Origin: Hemibagrus wyckioides | Lineage: Eukaryota > Chordata > Actinopteri > Siluriformes > Bagridae | DNA length: 64,000 nt | Direction: 5' to 3' | Assembly (NCBI RefSeq): GCF_019097595.1 | Contig: NC_080732.1 | Coordinates: 2,448,354 to 2,512,353 of the forward strand | Part shown: positions 48,090-61,053 of the stretch, one piece after another | Numbering within the stretch: position 1 is the first letter of the stretch | Layout of the letters: each line of letters starts with the position of its first letter | The notes under the pieces: generated by a model | What the model was told of the DNA's origin: nothing | The model's input: only the letters and a program-made list of their open reading frames with translations | Databases searched by the model: none | Position numbers and translations under genes: made by a program

Positions 48090-48480
48090 CTGAAAGAGAA
48101 GATCATTACTGGTTCTTTCTTTTTTTTTCTTCCCCACTCCTCGACTCCCTGCTTTGCACAGTCTTTTGTGTGGTAATTAAAGACAGCAGAAAGAAAATGT
48201 AATTTATGAGGCCATTACAAGGACAGAGACACAGCAGTGACCGGCATTGCCCCATCACACCCCCCCACCACCACTTCTTCCTAAACCTCCACCTCCACCT
48301 CCACCTTCCTCCGACTTTCACCTCTTTCACCATGCGCTAATTCACCTATTGTTTTTATTCACTGCTTTAAGTGGGTTTATGGGCTGCTTTTGTGCACACA
48401 GATTAAGCCTTGTCCTTCAACAAAAGGGATTTTTCAATAGAGAATGTATTGGCATTATAATTTAGTCCGGGAACTGGGTT
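48090..48480. promoter_or_regulatory. Candidate enhancer with inverted Sox-type sites
   Basis: From about 48330 the sequence is repeat-free and carries CCTTGT (48408-48413) facing ACAAAAGG (48420-48427), the usual layout of paired SoxE/SoxB sites, with GCATTATAATTTAG just after. Texture and motif pairing suggest a conserved element; not proven. Confidence 0.4.
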
Positions 48481-49006
48481 TAATCTGTAACCAGGAAAAT
48501 CCCAAAGTGGTTAACATTTAGTTTTGTTCTTTTTCTTTTCTTTTTTTTCTTCTCTTCATTCCGACTCCATTGTGGATGGTCCCACATGCATTCTCTACAG
48601 CTCTGCAATTCCCTAAACTACTTTATTCCCAGCGATCTCACTTCAGTGTGTTTACTGTCGCTTTGCACCTCCGTTCCCTTGACACGTGTTCGCAGACAGG
48701 AAACAGGAAGTAAATTGTAGCGATGAAATAAAGTTGAACACGCCAAAGGAGCAGGAATCATCTGGATTTTCTGGATACATTTCTGGATTTTCTGGATACA
48801 TTTCAGGTGCTTCCTTCTATTAGCGCTAATAATCTTCCGCTAATCGTCACATCTCGTTCTACATCTTTATCCGTGTCTATCACATCACGATCCTCGCCTT
48901 CTTCTCATGGAGTAATTAAAAGTTTGCTTGCAGACATCTTTATCATCTTTAATCTCCACTGCACTGCAAATATGTCCACTTTTTTATCAGATTTAACAGT
49001 ATTTAG
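48481..49006. other. Non-coding
   Basis: Short direct repeat of TTTCTGGATTTTCTGGATAC near 48760-48805; otherwise unremarkable. Confidence 0.5.
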
Positions 49007-49141
49007 TAGAGAGAAGAGAAGAGAAGAGAAGAGAAGAGAAGAGAGGAAAAGAGAAGAGAGGAAAAGAGAAGAGAAGAGAAGAGAAGAGAAAAGAGAGAGA
49101 AGAGAAGAGAGAATAGAGAAGCAAAGGGAGAAGAGAAGAGA
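49007..49141. repeat. (AGAAG)n purine tract
   Basis: GAGAA/GAGGAAA pentamer-type repeats, purine-only on the plus strand for about 135 bp. Confidence 0.95.
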
Positions 49142-49839
49142 TGACTCTCTGACTCCACCCACAGCTCCTTTTTTTGGATTTTTCTGAGCAGAATTTATTT
49201 AAGAGAAATAAAACCATGTTCTATCTGTGATATTCTACACACCACTTCCTTAAACATGTGAGAGAGCAGCTCTAGCGGCCGAGCTCGGCTTCACCGCTCC
49301 GTTCTGCAAACGTCAACAAAAAGGAAATAAAAGTGAAGGAAATTTCCTCCAGTTCACACCCCCGTCCTCTCCGGTGCCTCACATCTACACTCGGATTCAT
49401 TTAGTCTGAAATGTAAAAAGAACAGAATAGAAATCAGCAGTGATGTCAGAATGTCTGAGGGGAACTGAGGGGCGTGTTTTCCTTTGACAAAAAAAAAAAA
49501 AAACCAGAAACATTTACAGCAGCCGCATGGAAACGAGCCACGAATAAAATCATGATGTTATAATTATTCATGAATAGAATTTTATAAAGTTTATAGCCAT
49601 GTTTGTAATACACTCAGATATTTATTTATTAAAAAAGAAAAAAATATTTTATTATCAAGACCAGAAATTCAGTTATATATAAAAGAACACAAAAGATAAA
49701 ATTATTTTTTTAATTTAAAAAAATAAATACATAAAAATAATAAAATAAATAAAAATAAAAATAAATATTAAAAAAAATTTAATCCAATTTTTGCACAATA
49801 TAGCAGAACAAATTCAATCACTGAGAAGTATTTTTACAT
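49142..49839. other. AT-rich non-coding
   Basis: Nothing recognised beyond AAAT-rich DNA near 49720-49770. Confidence 0.55.
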
Positions 49840-51195
49840 TGTAAAGTTTTATAGTTTGTTGTAAAGTTTTATAGTCATATGTAAAGTAATATTTTAAGTA
49901 TTTTGTAAATCTGTAGTTTTGTAATATGTTGTAGATTTGCAGTTTGTTTCTTGTTGTAACGTCGTACAGTTTTCTAGTTTCTTCTTTCGTAGTTAACTTT
50001 GGATGTGTTGTAAAGTTGTACAGTATCAGAGCGCATGGTTAAGTTGTAAAGTTTGTTGTAAAAGTTTGTATCATCTTACACGCTTTTTTAAAACCTACAG
50101 CAAAACTTTACAACAAAACATTCGTTCATTCGTTTCATTCATGTGTTTATTTCAAAGAAACACAGTAAAATTTCACACTGTAAAGTTGTAGTTCTGTCGT
50201 GTGTTTTGTTGTAAAGTTTTTAAGAAGTGGGTTTTAGTGTTGGTTATAAAGTAGTGTGTAGTAGCTTGTAAAGTTGTGCGTTGTTATACAGTTTTGTAGA
50301 GCGATGTAAAGTTGCAAAGATTTCTAGCACGTCATAAAGTTACTTACTGTCATACTTTTGTAGTATAAACAATTTAACTTAAAATAAAATAAATAGTGTA
50401 TGTTGTAGTGTTGTCGTTTTTGTCTTGTATTTTAAAGTTGGAAAAATGTATAGAATGTTGTAAAGATGTAAATTTTATGTAGGATGTTAGAAAGTTGGAA
50501 AGGCATGCAGTAGGTTGTAAAGTTGTAAAGTTTATGCAGAATGTTGTAAAGTTGTAAAGAAATGTGATGTTATCAGGATGTTAGTATGTTGTGAAGTTGT
50601 GAAGTTTATGTGGGATATTGTAAAGTTGTTGAGAATTGTAACGTTATCCAAAGGTTAATATGCTGTAAAGTTGTAAAGAAATGTAATAATATCAGGATGT
50701 TAGTGTTTTGTAAAGTTGCAAAGTAATAAGTAGTTTGTTGTAAAGATGGAAAGAAATGTAATAATATCAGGATTTTAGTACATTGTAAAGTTGTAATGTT
50801 CATGTAGGATATTGTTTGGATATTAAGTTTGAAAGAATTAGAATTAGAATTATCATGATCTGAGCATGTTGTGACGTTTTGGAGAATATTGTAAAGTTGT
50901 AAAGAATTGTGATGTTATCAGGAGGTTAATGTTTTGTAAAGTTGTATAAAATTGTAATGTTATTAGGATGTTAGTATGTTGTAAAGTTGTAAAGTAATGT
51001 AATGATATCAGGATGTTAGTGTCTTGTAAAGTTGTAAAGTTTATGTAGATTGTAAAGTTGTAAAGAGTTATAATGTTATCGGGATCTTAGTATGTTGTAA
51101 AGTTGTGAAGTCTTTGGAGAATATTGTAAAGTTGTAAAGAATTGTAATGTTATGAGGATGTTATTAGAGACAGTAGAATATTGTAAAGTTTTGTA
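49840..51195. repeat. Degenerate GTTGTAAAGTTGTAAAG minisatellite
   Basis: Over 1.3 kb the words TTGTAAAGTTGTAAAG and AATGTTATCAGGATGTTAGT alternate. Successive ATCAGG-type words fall near 50566, 50641, 50687, 50761, 50841, 50910, 50957, 51000, 51070 and 51146. Spacings therefore cluster near 45 and 75 bp, two unit sizes. The start is more degraded than the end. No coding capacity. Confidence 0.85.
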
Positions 51196-51489
51196 AGATG
51201 ATTAATTGCTAATCCTTCAGGCATGAGTAATTTGTTTATTTAAAAAGATTAAGCCCATGTCGTAATGTCGTATGTAATCTGAGACTGGGATTCTTTGGTT
51301 TTGTCGATATTTTGTGTTGTTTCTCTTTCCCACTGTTCCTTTCCTGCTGTGTTTACATTTCATTATAAAGATGATATTCATAGAGAGCGTTCTAAACACT
51401 TTACATTCCAGTAACATTCTCTTCATCAGCAGTGTTTCATCATGGAAACCCCCACATCACACACACAACTCAACACAACTCCTCGTGGT
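51196..51489. other. Non-coding
   Basis: Nothing recognised. Confidence 0.5.
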
Positions 51490-51790
51490 TATTTTGACAC
51501 ACTGTCATCTTCCCGGCGCCGAATCCCGGGCCGTGGCTCCGGTCGTGTAGGATATCAGGAATACGGCGAGTAAGGTGCGAGCATATGTTCTGCCGTGATT
51601 ACAGTCCCGCACACTCGTCTTTCCTACTCGCCGTCTGCGATCGCCTGACTGTTGGAATGAGAATATGTGCCTTGAGATAATGTTGATTGCAGCAGCTGCC
51701 AACACGTGAATCTCCATGGCAACAATCACGGTCGCCTAGCAACCGCGCTCTTTTAGGGACACTGGAAGTGCCCGAATGCTTACTAAAAAT
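51490..51790. promoter_or_regulatory. Candidate regulatory block with RFX-like sites
   Basis: Repeat-free GC-balanced block. CCATGGCAAC near 51715 and GTCGCCTAGCAAC near 51732 resemble RFX X-box half-sites, with a CACGTG E-box at about 51703. Conservation not testable here. Confidence 0.35.
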
Positions 51791-52711
51791 ACATATCAGT
51801 ACAATGCTCCATTAATACTGCGGCTAAACCTGTATGTTAGACACACTACGTAGCGGCGCTGATCGCACACGGGAAGGGGGGGGCGGGGTGTGTGTGTGTG
51901 TCTGTGTGTGGGGGGGGTCAGAAGTGCTGAAATCTGAGAAATTAGAGACTCGTGCAGGTCTACGGGCTTCACACACAACTAATACATACATTAATTCTAT
52001 GTGTGTGTGTGTGTGTGTGTGCTTTAGCGCAACAGTATTTAAATATCTACACATGTCTCCAAGTCTGGGCATCAAATCAAGTGGAAAAAGGAATGTGATG
52101 CATGGGATCTGTGCATGAAGATCTCCTAATAAAGATGTTACTACTACAAATAATAATAATAAAGCAAGCCAATTTTAAACACACACACACATACCACACA
52201 CACACACACACTACTGGATACACAAGCACAGATTCTGGGACTGAACCGTGTTTTCTTTTCTTTTTTTCCTGTTGGAGGTGAAATCCAGAGTAGTTACACA
52301 AGAATATATTGGAGAAAATCAAAATTTAGTTCAACTAATACAGAATGAGAATGAGAAAAAATACACAAGCATGCACTTTAAAAACAAAAAAAGATCCTTA
52401 ATAGACACAATAAACACATATACAGAAAAAAATCATTTGATAATTGTCTCTTTGAGCATAAAACAAGTCAACATATACACATATATATATATATAACACA
52501 TATATAACACATATAAAACATATATAAAAACATATAATTTGTTAAAGAGTATATTTTAGCACAAGATCATTTTTTTAAAAATAAAAGCTAACATTTATAT
52601 TAGACACACATGCGAGCCTTGAGGCATAAAAAATCAACTCAATATTACAAAAAGTTTTTTTTTTTTTTTAATAATTTAAAAAAGACAAATTGAATTCTGA
52701 TATAATATCAT

Positions 52712-52762
<51 letters not shown>

Positions 52763-53167
52763 CCTGCTTACTTATTTATTTTTTTAATTAACTAATTTAT
52801 TTATTTATTTATTTATTTATTTATGTAAATTTAATATTAACCTTAGATTCTTGGCTATTGAACAAAACCTACAAATATAAAGAAAGCTCTACTTTAGATT
52901 TCTTTGCTATTTTTTTCTTTTCTACAAAGAATTTTGTCCCTGATATTATTACAAAGGCTCAGGACTCATGCTGTGAAAATGGATGCATGCCATTAACTTT
53001 AAAATAAAATAAATAAAAAAATAAATCCTGGCTCTACTCCTGATCTACAGTGAAACGTTTTATTCTTTATCTCAAAAGGTTTCCATTCATTTTATCATCA
53101 CCGTCTCCCGGAGCAGTGGTGCCTGGTGTAACCGAAGATGGCGAGGGTCAGCCATCTTGCTGTGCGT

Positions 53168-53203
<36 letters not shown>

Positions 53204-54267
53204 TCACACACACACCAGAACAAAGCATTCCATCAGCGGCAGTGACATCACTGCAGTCGGCTCAGCTGCTCGGGCCTGCATGCTATAAATAGAGCTGGGG
53301 GGGGGGGGCTTCGAGCTGCACTAACGCCGAGAAATCTTTAACACTCCTGACCCCATGCCTGGAAAGATATTGGCTTTTTGTCAAGGTAAACGCAGGCCTG
53401 CTGGCGAGGGCAATTTTGCCGTCCATGTTTTCTCCATGCGTGTGGGTTCCTTTCGCATCGTCGGCGTCCTCCACCGCGGCTTTTATTTCTCATTTACTTG
53501 ACATTTGTTTCCAGCAGTCTGTAAATATAGCAAGTCGAGCTGAGAAGATATTTTAATCTCTTTACCCGACTTCCTTTCAGGAGTTTATTTGCTTCCATGA
53601 GTGAAACTCTGATGACCTTTTATCTTCGCTTTATGTTAGTTTTGTCATCTAAATACGGAAATATCGGCATCTTCTACGCATCTATATTAGACGCTATACT
53701 CTGAAAAAAATTCAGCAATGAATAGAACTTCTGTTATATAAGAACAAATCGTTAAATCTAATCATTTAATATGATAACACGTTATATAAACACGGTGATC
53801 TGAATAAACGGAGCGGAGATAAATCAGCCATTAGCCGTGTCGCGACGAAGTGACGCGTTAATAACGAGCCATGATGCACTGATTAGGAAAAACAAGCAAC
53901 ACGAGACAGGGCGAGGAATGGCGTGAAGTGAGTGTGAAGTGTTTTCAGAAATAAAAAGAAAATAAGACAAAGTCAAGAAGTGTCAAGGGTTACGCTTCGG
54001 CATGGGAATAAAGTCACGATCGAATGAAATCGTAGTTGATCAAATCCGGGCCGAGTTTCTGCTTGGTTTTGAGGTTGAGGTTTGAGGTCCTTATGTAAAG
54101 GAGAGGAAATGAGGTTCAGTTGCAAGATGAAGAACATCTAGCTTCCTCTTCTCACACTGCAGTGTGTGTTATTTAATAAAACTCCAAAAATAAGAGCAAA
54201 TATCCAGTTCAAATTTAGCCACACAACAACTCTGTACTTAGAAATATGATTTTAAAAAAATAATTCA
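51791..54267. other. Non-coding with microsatellites
   Basis: GT tracts at 51890-51909 and 52000-52021, CA near 52182-52212, TA near 52485, (TTTA)n at 52706-52762 and 52797-52824, and CA at 53167-53200. The 53100-53520 section has some GC-rich unique DNA but no gene. Confidence 0.6.
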
Positions 54268-54398
54268 TGTCTGCTGGTTCAATTGTTGCTCCTTTCCTCC
54301 TGACAGATCATCATCATCTTCATCATCATCATCATTATCATCATCAGTTCCCCAAAATATTAGGTATTGATGTCTGTTGGTTCAGTTGATCCTGAAAG

Positions 54399-54429
<31 letters not shown>
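54268..54429. repeat. About 103-bp tandem unit with (ATC)n tract
   Basis: TGTCTGCTGGTTCAATTG at 54268 recurs as TGTCTGTTGGTTCAGTTG at 54371. Each unit ends in ATC repeats and CAGTTCCCCAAAATATTAGG. Confidence 0.8.
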
Positions 54430-54433
<4 letters not shown>

Positions 54434-54791
54434 TCCATTCTCTATACCGGCTTTATTCCTAATCAGGGTCACGGGGATCTGCTGGAGCCTATCCCAGCAC
54501 ACATTGGGCGAGAGGCAGGGGTACACCCTGGACAGGTCACCAGTCCATCACAGGGCCACACGTATAGACAGACAACCACACACACTCACACACTCCTATG
54601 GGCAATTTAGAATTACCAATCAACCTAATGTACGTTTTTGGTCTGTGGGAGGAAACCGGAGTACCCGGAGTAAACCCACGCAGACATGGGGAGAACATGC
54701 AAACTCCACACAGAAAGGCCCCTGCCTGTTCAAACCTGGGACCCAGGACCGTCTGGCTGTGAGTGCAAGCCACTAAACCACTGTGCTGCCC
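54430..54791 (+). repeat. Interspersed fish repeat, second good copy
   Basis: Same element and orientation as 21930-22286 (GCTGGAGCCTATCCCAGC to AAACCACTGTGCTGCC). It sits inside the ATC tract of the local tandem unit; the tract and TTCCCCAAAATATTAGGTAT resume after it at 54832. Confidence 0.85.
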
Positions 54792-55119
54792 GCATCATCA
54801 TCAGCAGCATCATCATCATCATCATCATCAGTTCCCCAAAATATTAGGTATGATGGCTTCTCGGATGAATCAGCAATTTCCAAATTTTTCCAGAAATTTT
54901 TTCAGAAATGCAGGTCAGGAGTTTTGTAACGCAGGACCTTCTTGAGTTCTTTCAGCTGTCTGTTTGGCGTCGTCTCTTGTTATCGTCCATCAGCTCCTCA
55001 GATCCGGTTTCACTCCTCTCTGATATGCCGAATTTCAAATGTAGTCACATTCACAATGGTACACGATATGACAAGCTTGTGAATGAGTCAAAATTGGAAT
55101 TTAAAATTAAAGTAATGAA
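54792..55119. other. ATC tract and unique spacer
   Basis: (ATC)n at 54794-54830, then unique DNA leading into the ACTAT array. Confidence 0.7.
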
Positions 55120-56275
55120 AAAAAGATACTATACTATACTATACATTACTATACAAAATTACTATGCTATCCATTACTATACTATACTGTACTATACATT
55201 ACTATACTATACTATACCTTACTATACTATACTATACTATACTATACTATACTATACCTTACTATACTATACTATACTATACTATACTATACATTACTAT
55301 ACTATACCTTACTATACTATACTATACTATACCTTACTATACTATACTATACTATACTATACTATACATTACTATACTATACCTTACTATACTATACATT
55401 ACTATACTATACTATACTATACCTTACTATACTATACTATACCTTACTATACTATACTATACTATACATTACTATACTATACTATACTATACATTACTAT
55501 ACTATACTATACTATACTATACATTACTATACTATACTATACTATACTATACTATACATTACTATACTATACTATACTATACATTACTATACTATACTAT
55601 ACTATACATTACTATACTATACTATACTATACTATACTATACTATACTATACTATACTATACATTACTATACTATACTATACTATACATTACTATACTAT
55701 ACTATACTATACTATACATTACTATACTATACTATACTATACATTACTATACTATACTATACTATACTATACATTACTATACTATACTATATTATACATT
55801 ACTATACTATACCTTACTATACTATACATTACTATACTATACTATACATTACTATACTATACTATACTATACATTACTATACTATACTATACTATACTAT
55901 ACATTACTATACTATACTATATTATACATTACTATACTATACCTTACTATACTATACATTACTATACTATACTATACTATACTATACTATACTATACTAT
56001 ACTATACTATACCTTACTATACTATACTATACTATACTATACCATACTATACTATACTATACCTTACTATACTATACATTACTATACTATACCTTACTAT
56101 ACTATACTATACCTTACTATACTATACTATACTATACTATACTATACCTTACTATACTATACTATACCTTACTATACTATACTATACTATACAATACCTT
56201 ACTATACTATACTATACCTTACTATACTATACTATACTATACTATACTATACATTACTATACAAAATAACTATGC
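55120..56275. repeat. (ACTAT)n pentanucleotide array
   Basis: About 1.15 kb of TACTA units broken regularly by ATACATT and ATACCTT variants into blocks of 15-35 bp. Because no stop codon occurs in the unit, two plus-strand frames stay open for more than 450 codons (Tyr/Thr/Ile/Leu). These are artefacts. Confidence 0.97.
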
Positions 56276-56580
56276 TATACAAAATTCACATTCAAATGAG
56301 AGTTTTTCACCTCAGGCTTGCTCACTATGGATAAATACAAATAAATTTAAATCTAAATCTAATATTAATCTTCATCTTGAACTTGTTGTTGATGATAATG
56401 ATTATGATGATGATGGTGATAATGATGATGATGGTGATGGTGATGATGATTTTGATAATGATGATGATGATGATTATGATGATGGTGACAATAATGATGG
56501 TGATGATGGTGATCTTTGAGACAAAGTCCATTGTTAAACCGGCTATACAAATAAAACTGAATTGTAATTGAATTGAAAAT
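56276..56580 (+). mobile_element. Retroposon 3' tail interrupted by GAT repeats
   Basis: GAGTTTTTCACCTCAGGCTTG and GCTCACTATGGATAAATAC begin the tail, and TTTGAGACAAAGTCCATTG, GGCTATACAAATAAAACTG and AATTGAATTGAAAAT end it. Between them lies a (GATGAT)-rich tract at about 56385-56515. Same family as 46650-46893. Confidence 0.75.
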
Positions 56581-58540
56581 AATAGGATAACTGGAGTATT
56601 TGGTTATGAATATGTCGATATGAATACAGTATAGATCCGTGAGCAGTTTGCAGAGACGAAGCCTCCGTGTCCTGATGCTGCCACCACCATGCTTCACTCT
56701 GGCTATAGCACTTCTCTATCTGTCTCTAAACATCTGAGCTTGAACAGATTTCTGTTTTTCTTTCATCTGATCAGATTGTTCCATAATAGTTAGAATGTAT
56801 AGATATAGAAGCGCAGAGTCAGAGATCGTCCTTTCCACTCGTCCTGCTTTCCACTCGTCCTGCGGCTCTTTTCCACTTACATCAGTCATGTTTAATGATA
56901 TTCTCCATGAGGAAGCCTCTTCATCTACACCATGATGTTCAAGGTGTCCAATTTGGCACTGAACTACGTTACCCATCATCCCCAGCTGGTCACATGACCG
57001 TGTCCCATCAGACTGATGACTGATGATCACCTTCTATGTTAGTTTCTCAAGCTATTGTCACTCTGTCATTGTTTTTTGTTTGTTTTTTTTGCCTTGTTCT
57101 CCACAATTCGTGTGAGGTACATTACATTTAGTTTTAATAATTTAATTTTATTTAATTTTCATATTTTTATGTATTCTATATATTTTATTTACAAACATTT
57201 TTGTTCATATTTATGAGCACAAACTCCAAAGATGTTATTAATATTAAATTACAAAAACAACATGCAAAAGAATGTATCACACACACACCGACACACACAC
57301 ACACACACACACCAGGGCTGAAGCATTTCATATTCCCACCCGCATGTCTTCATTCAGCAGTGAAAAGCGTCAGACCGCTTCCTTTCGCTCGGATAAACGC
57401 CGAGCCCTGAAGCGTAAAGTCTATCTTTTCTCAAAAGGTCATGAGTAAAAATTCAGCTGCGTGACCTTTGTGTAAAAACATGAATGACACTCATTAAGAG
57501 GTTCGCTCGTCGTTATCTTTATTTGATATATTCATTCGTACTCATTTGAAAGAGCCAGGGCAGTTAAAAATGTCACGGAAATGACTGATTCTTATAAAAA
57601 GAAAAAAAAAACCTTTGTGTTTCGGTCAAATTGTTCAGATGGTATTAATAAACATGATTTGTTAAAATCAGGGTTAATGCATTTATATCAAATTTATTAT
57701 TTTTATTTTATATATTTATTATTTTATTTTATTTTATTTTACTTTATTTATTTATTTTTATTTTATTTTATAGTATTTTAATAATTTATTCATTTAAAAA
57801 AAATTATTCATTTTTTAATTTTATTTATTTATTTTTATTAATTATTTTATTTTATTCTGTTTTATTTTACTTTACTTTACTTCATTTTATTTATTTTATT
57901 TTATTTTTATATATTTTTTTGTTTTATTTTTTTTTTTAGCAAGAGATTTGAGTTTTTCAGAATTGTGTTGTCACAAAGTAAGCACGATGTCTTTGGACCA
58001 ATTTTCCTATAACAGCACAACATTTTAGTTTTAATTACTTATTCATGAGCCAATATTTATATATATATCTTACCAACAAAGAGAGTCTTTATTATTTTGA
58101 CTAACAAATTTAGAAAACCTGTAATCAAGCAGATTTTCTGCCTAATCAGATTTCTGTCCAATCATCCTTGATTCATTTGCATAATTCATCTGATTGGTCC
58201 GAAATTGGTCATGCGTGTTTTGTGACATCACAAACTGAAGTGAATTATTTTCCAATAACAGCATAGTATTTTCTTTAAATGAATTAGGCAAATCTTACAA
58301 TATTTCGTAACTAAAATACATGTCATATGTTTTGTATCTATTTATTGTTATATTTCATGTTGTGGAACATTGTGAGGCGAGTTAGCTTGCTTAGCAGCCA
58401 CAAGCAGTCTCTTTCTCTTTCTTGTTTTTCTCTCTCTCCCTCTTGTAGTTAATAATCCTAAAAATAAAAAATAAAGTGCAGCTTGTTATGTTACTGAAAT
58501 TTTTTTTTTGTTCCTCATCGATCTTCTCCTAGAGGCCCTG
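56581..58540. other. AT-rich non-coding
   Basis: CA tract at 57284-57313, T-rich (TTTTA)n from 57700 to 57940. No gene. Confidence 0.6.
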
Positions 58541-59500
58541 TTTCAAAAAGTGTTCAATAAACACCTCCTCACTTCAACGCGCCAACAATCGACTCGAGCA
58601 ATTTGCACGCGTTTGTAGCGTCCGCCGCGGAAATCCTCGCGTAAGCTGTTCCTATAGAAACAGAATGGAGTGTGTTAATATTTTTTTAAAAATGGTAGAA
58701 AATGAATCTTCTCACAGCTCAGATATACATTTCTGCATATTTTGTGAACAAGACTAGGGTCAGTGGTGTTTTTCTAGTCGTTTACCCATCATGCCATGCT
58801 GTTAAAGGAGTCCACCTGCAAGTGCGATGATAACACGCACCCATAAACTCATACAGCGGATAATTCATAACCCTCTTTTCCACGGATAATGGCCACCGGC
58901 CCGGAGTGTGGGCTTCATCCTGCTTGCACGCGTCCTTTCTGCTCTGGAGCATGTAGCAGGACAATAGTGAGTCTGGCAGAGAGGACAGGGCACGTGTGCC
59001 CGAGCGGGCGAAGCGTCGGCTACGCTGGCAGAGCGCCATGAGGAGAAGAGGGCTTGCTGTGGGGCCGCTGGTGCTGGTGGTGGTGGTGGTGGAGGTGCTG
59101 GATGGCTGCCAGGGTGCATGAGTGAAGCGAGAAGGAAGGAGGGATGAATGGCTGAATGGATTGATGGCACAGCCACGGCTCCACAGGCTGGCAGTGCTGA
59201 GGAGCATGAAGGCATTCAGTGGCGCGGGTGAATGCGCTTTTGTCTCGGTGCGCAATGCCAGGCAGGCTCTAATGAGACGTGGCTTTGTGGCAAGCCTCTC
59301 GACATCAAGTGGGCTGGTAGACTCATTAACCTGACGATGGCGAATAAAAGAGTCCAACACAAGAGACGCCATGATAGCGTACTTAAGCCAGTTAAAACCC
59401 CTCTCGCAGGCTTTGTGGCTGTGAGAACACACAGTGAGACGCTCCGGGTTTTAAAACACCGCCCGGGACGTAACGTCAGCATCATTAACGCTAACTTTCT
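58541..59500. promoter_or_regulatory. Candidate conserved block (58780-59480)
   Basis: About 700 bp of repeat-free, CG-containing DNA. It carries a 216-codon minus-strand frame (58782-59432) without a known domain and with a Ser/Thr run from a GGT repeat at 59073-59092. GGCTCTAATGAGACGTGGCT and GACTCATTAACCTGACGATG near 59265-59340 look like enhancer text. I consider conserved non-coding DNA more likely than a gene. Confidence 0.35.
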
Positions 59501-60497
59501 TAATACGATCGTTTTTTTTTTCTTCTTTTGTTTGTCTTTTATAAAAGCTCACATCTTGGCTCTTGCTTGTTTCCAGCAAACATTTCTGGCTTGAACAAAC
59601 CTATCTTATTTTTTTTTTTTTTTTTTTTTGGAAACGATTCTTATGCAATTATCATCCTCACACTTCCTTCAGTTGTCAGATTGCGCTTGTTTATCAGGAA
59701 GAACGTGAAATCTGTTCATTTTTGGCTGTAACATATTTCCCTGTTGTTGAGCTTAGCCTTGTATCGAGTCTGAATTCGAGACCTGGGTGTGGTTACAAGA
59801 AAATTAAAATAAATTAATAAATAAATAAAAACGTCCCGGGTTTTGATTGATGCCGTTCATAATTGCTGGAGCGTTTGATCAGGTGCCTCCTATGCAGATT
59901 GGATTCATTAGATATTCACCATCCGCCATTTATTTCCACGTTTTCCCGCCACACCGGCTTTATGGCCCGTAATTTGATTTAGATTAGAAATAATTTCACG
60001 TGACGTTTGCCCTACAGGTTCTACAGGAGAGTCAGACGTTCAGAACAGGGACATGAACGGAATTCTTTTGACGCATGTCAGTCTTCCTGTGAGGAGAAAA
60101 AAAACAGAGGAAGGCACATGTATGATTCACATGAGTCAATTCATATGGAAAATTCAGAAAAGGTTAGGATTAGAGTTAAGGGGCGGGGCTTGTGTTCAAA
60201 CATTTTCCTATAAAATTAAATGAAATATAAATACATCGCTCTCATCTGGTAGAGGTTTTTTTTTTGTTTTTTTTTGATGAAAACAGGTTTCAGTAGTGAA
60301 AAACGTCCTCCAAACCCTCCCCCAGAATCAGAGTCAGATTCCAGATACTAAGTTAGAATTAGTCTAAGTTAGAATTAGATGTAGAATCAGAGGCTGAGTC
60401 AGATTCAACTCTGAGTTAGAATCAGAGTGAGAATTAGAGTCAAACTCGTAATGCTGATAATCAGAATCAAAAGAATCAAGTCAGAGCCGAGTCCAAG
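59501..60497. other. Non-coding
   Basis: Poly-T at 59610-59630. From 60320 AGAATCAGAG-type words herald the next array. Confidence 0.55.
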
Positions 60498-61053
60498 TCA
60501 GACTGATAGTGATGATGATCAGAGACTGAATCCGAGTCTGAAACAGTCTGAAACATAGTCTGATTCTGAATCAGAGTCTGAATCCGAGTCTGAATCAGTC
60601 TGAAACATAGTCTGAATCTGAATCCGAAACCTAGTCTGAATCCGAGTCTGAAACATAGTTTGAATCCGAGTCTGAAACAGTCTGAAACATAGTTTGAATC
60701 CGAGTCTGAAACAGTCTGAAAAAATAGTCTGAATCTGAATCCGAAACATAGTCTGAATCCGAGTCTGAAACATAGTCTGAATCTGAATCCGAAACCTAGT
60801 CTGAATCCGAGTCTGAAACAGTCTGAAACATAGTTTGAATCCGAGTCTGAAACAGTCTGAAAAAATAGTCTGAATCTGAATCCGAAACATAGTCTGAATC
60901 CGAGTCTGAAACATAGTCTGAATCTGAATCCGAAACATAGTCTGAATCCGAGTCTGAAACATAGTCTGAATCTGAATCCGAAACATAGTCTGAATCCGAG
61001 TCTGAATCTAAGTCAAAGTCAAACTGATAGTGATGATGATCAGAGGCTGAATC
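60498..61053. repeat. TCTGAATCYGAG array with 48-bp higher-order unit
   Basis: Units combine TCTGAATCTGAATCCGAAAC and ATAGTCTGAATCCGAGTCTG. CGAGTCTGAAAC recurs 48 bp apart at 60901 and 60949. The array is bracketed by CTGATAGTGATGATGATCAG at about 60502 and again at about 61024. Minus-strand frames (Phe-Gln-Thr-Arg-Ile and Ser-Asp repeats) are artefacts. Related in sequence to 16190-16840. Confidence 0.92.

Noticed and set aside
54908..56519. Two plus-strand frames of more than 450 codons
   Set aside because: They come from a stop-free ACTAT repeat and encode only Tyr/Thr/Ile/Leu repeats.
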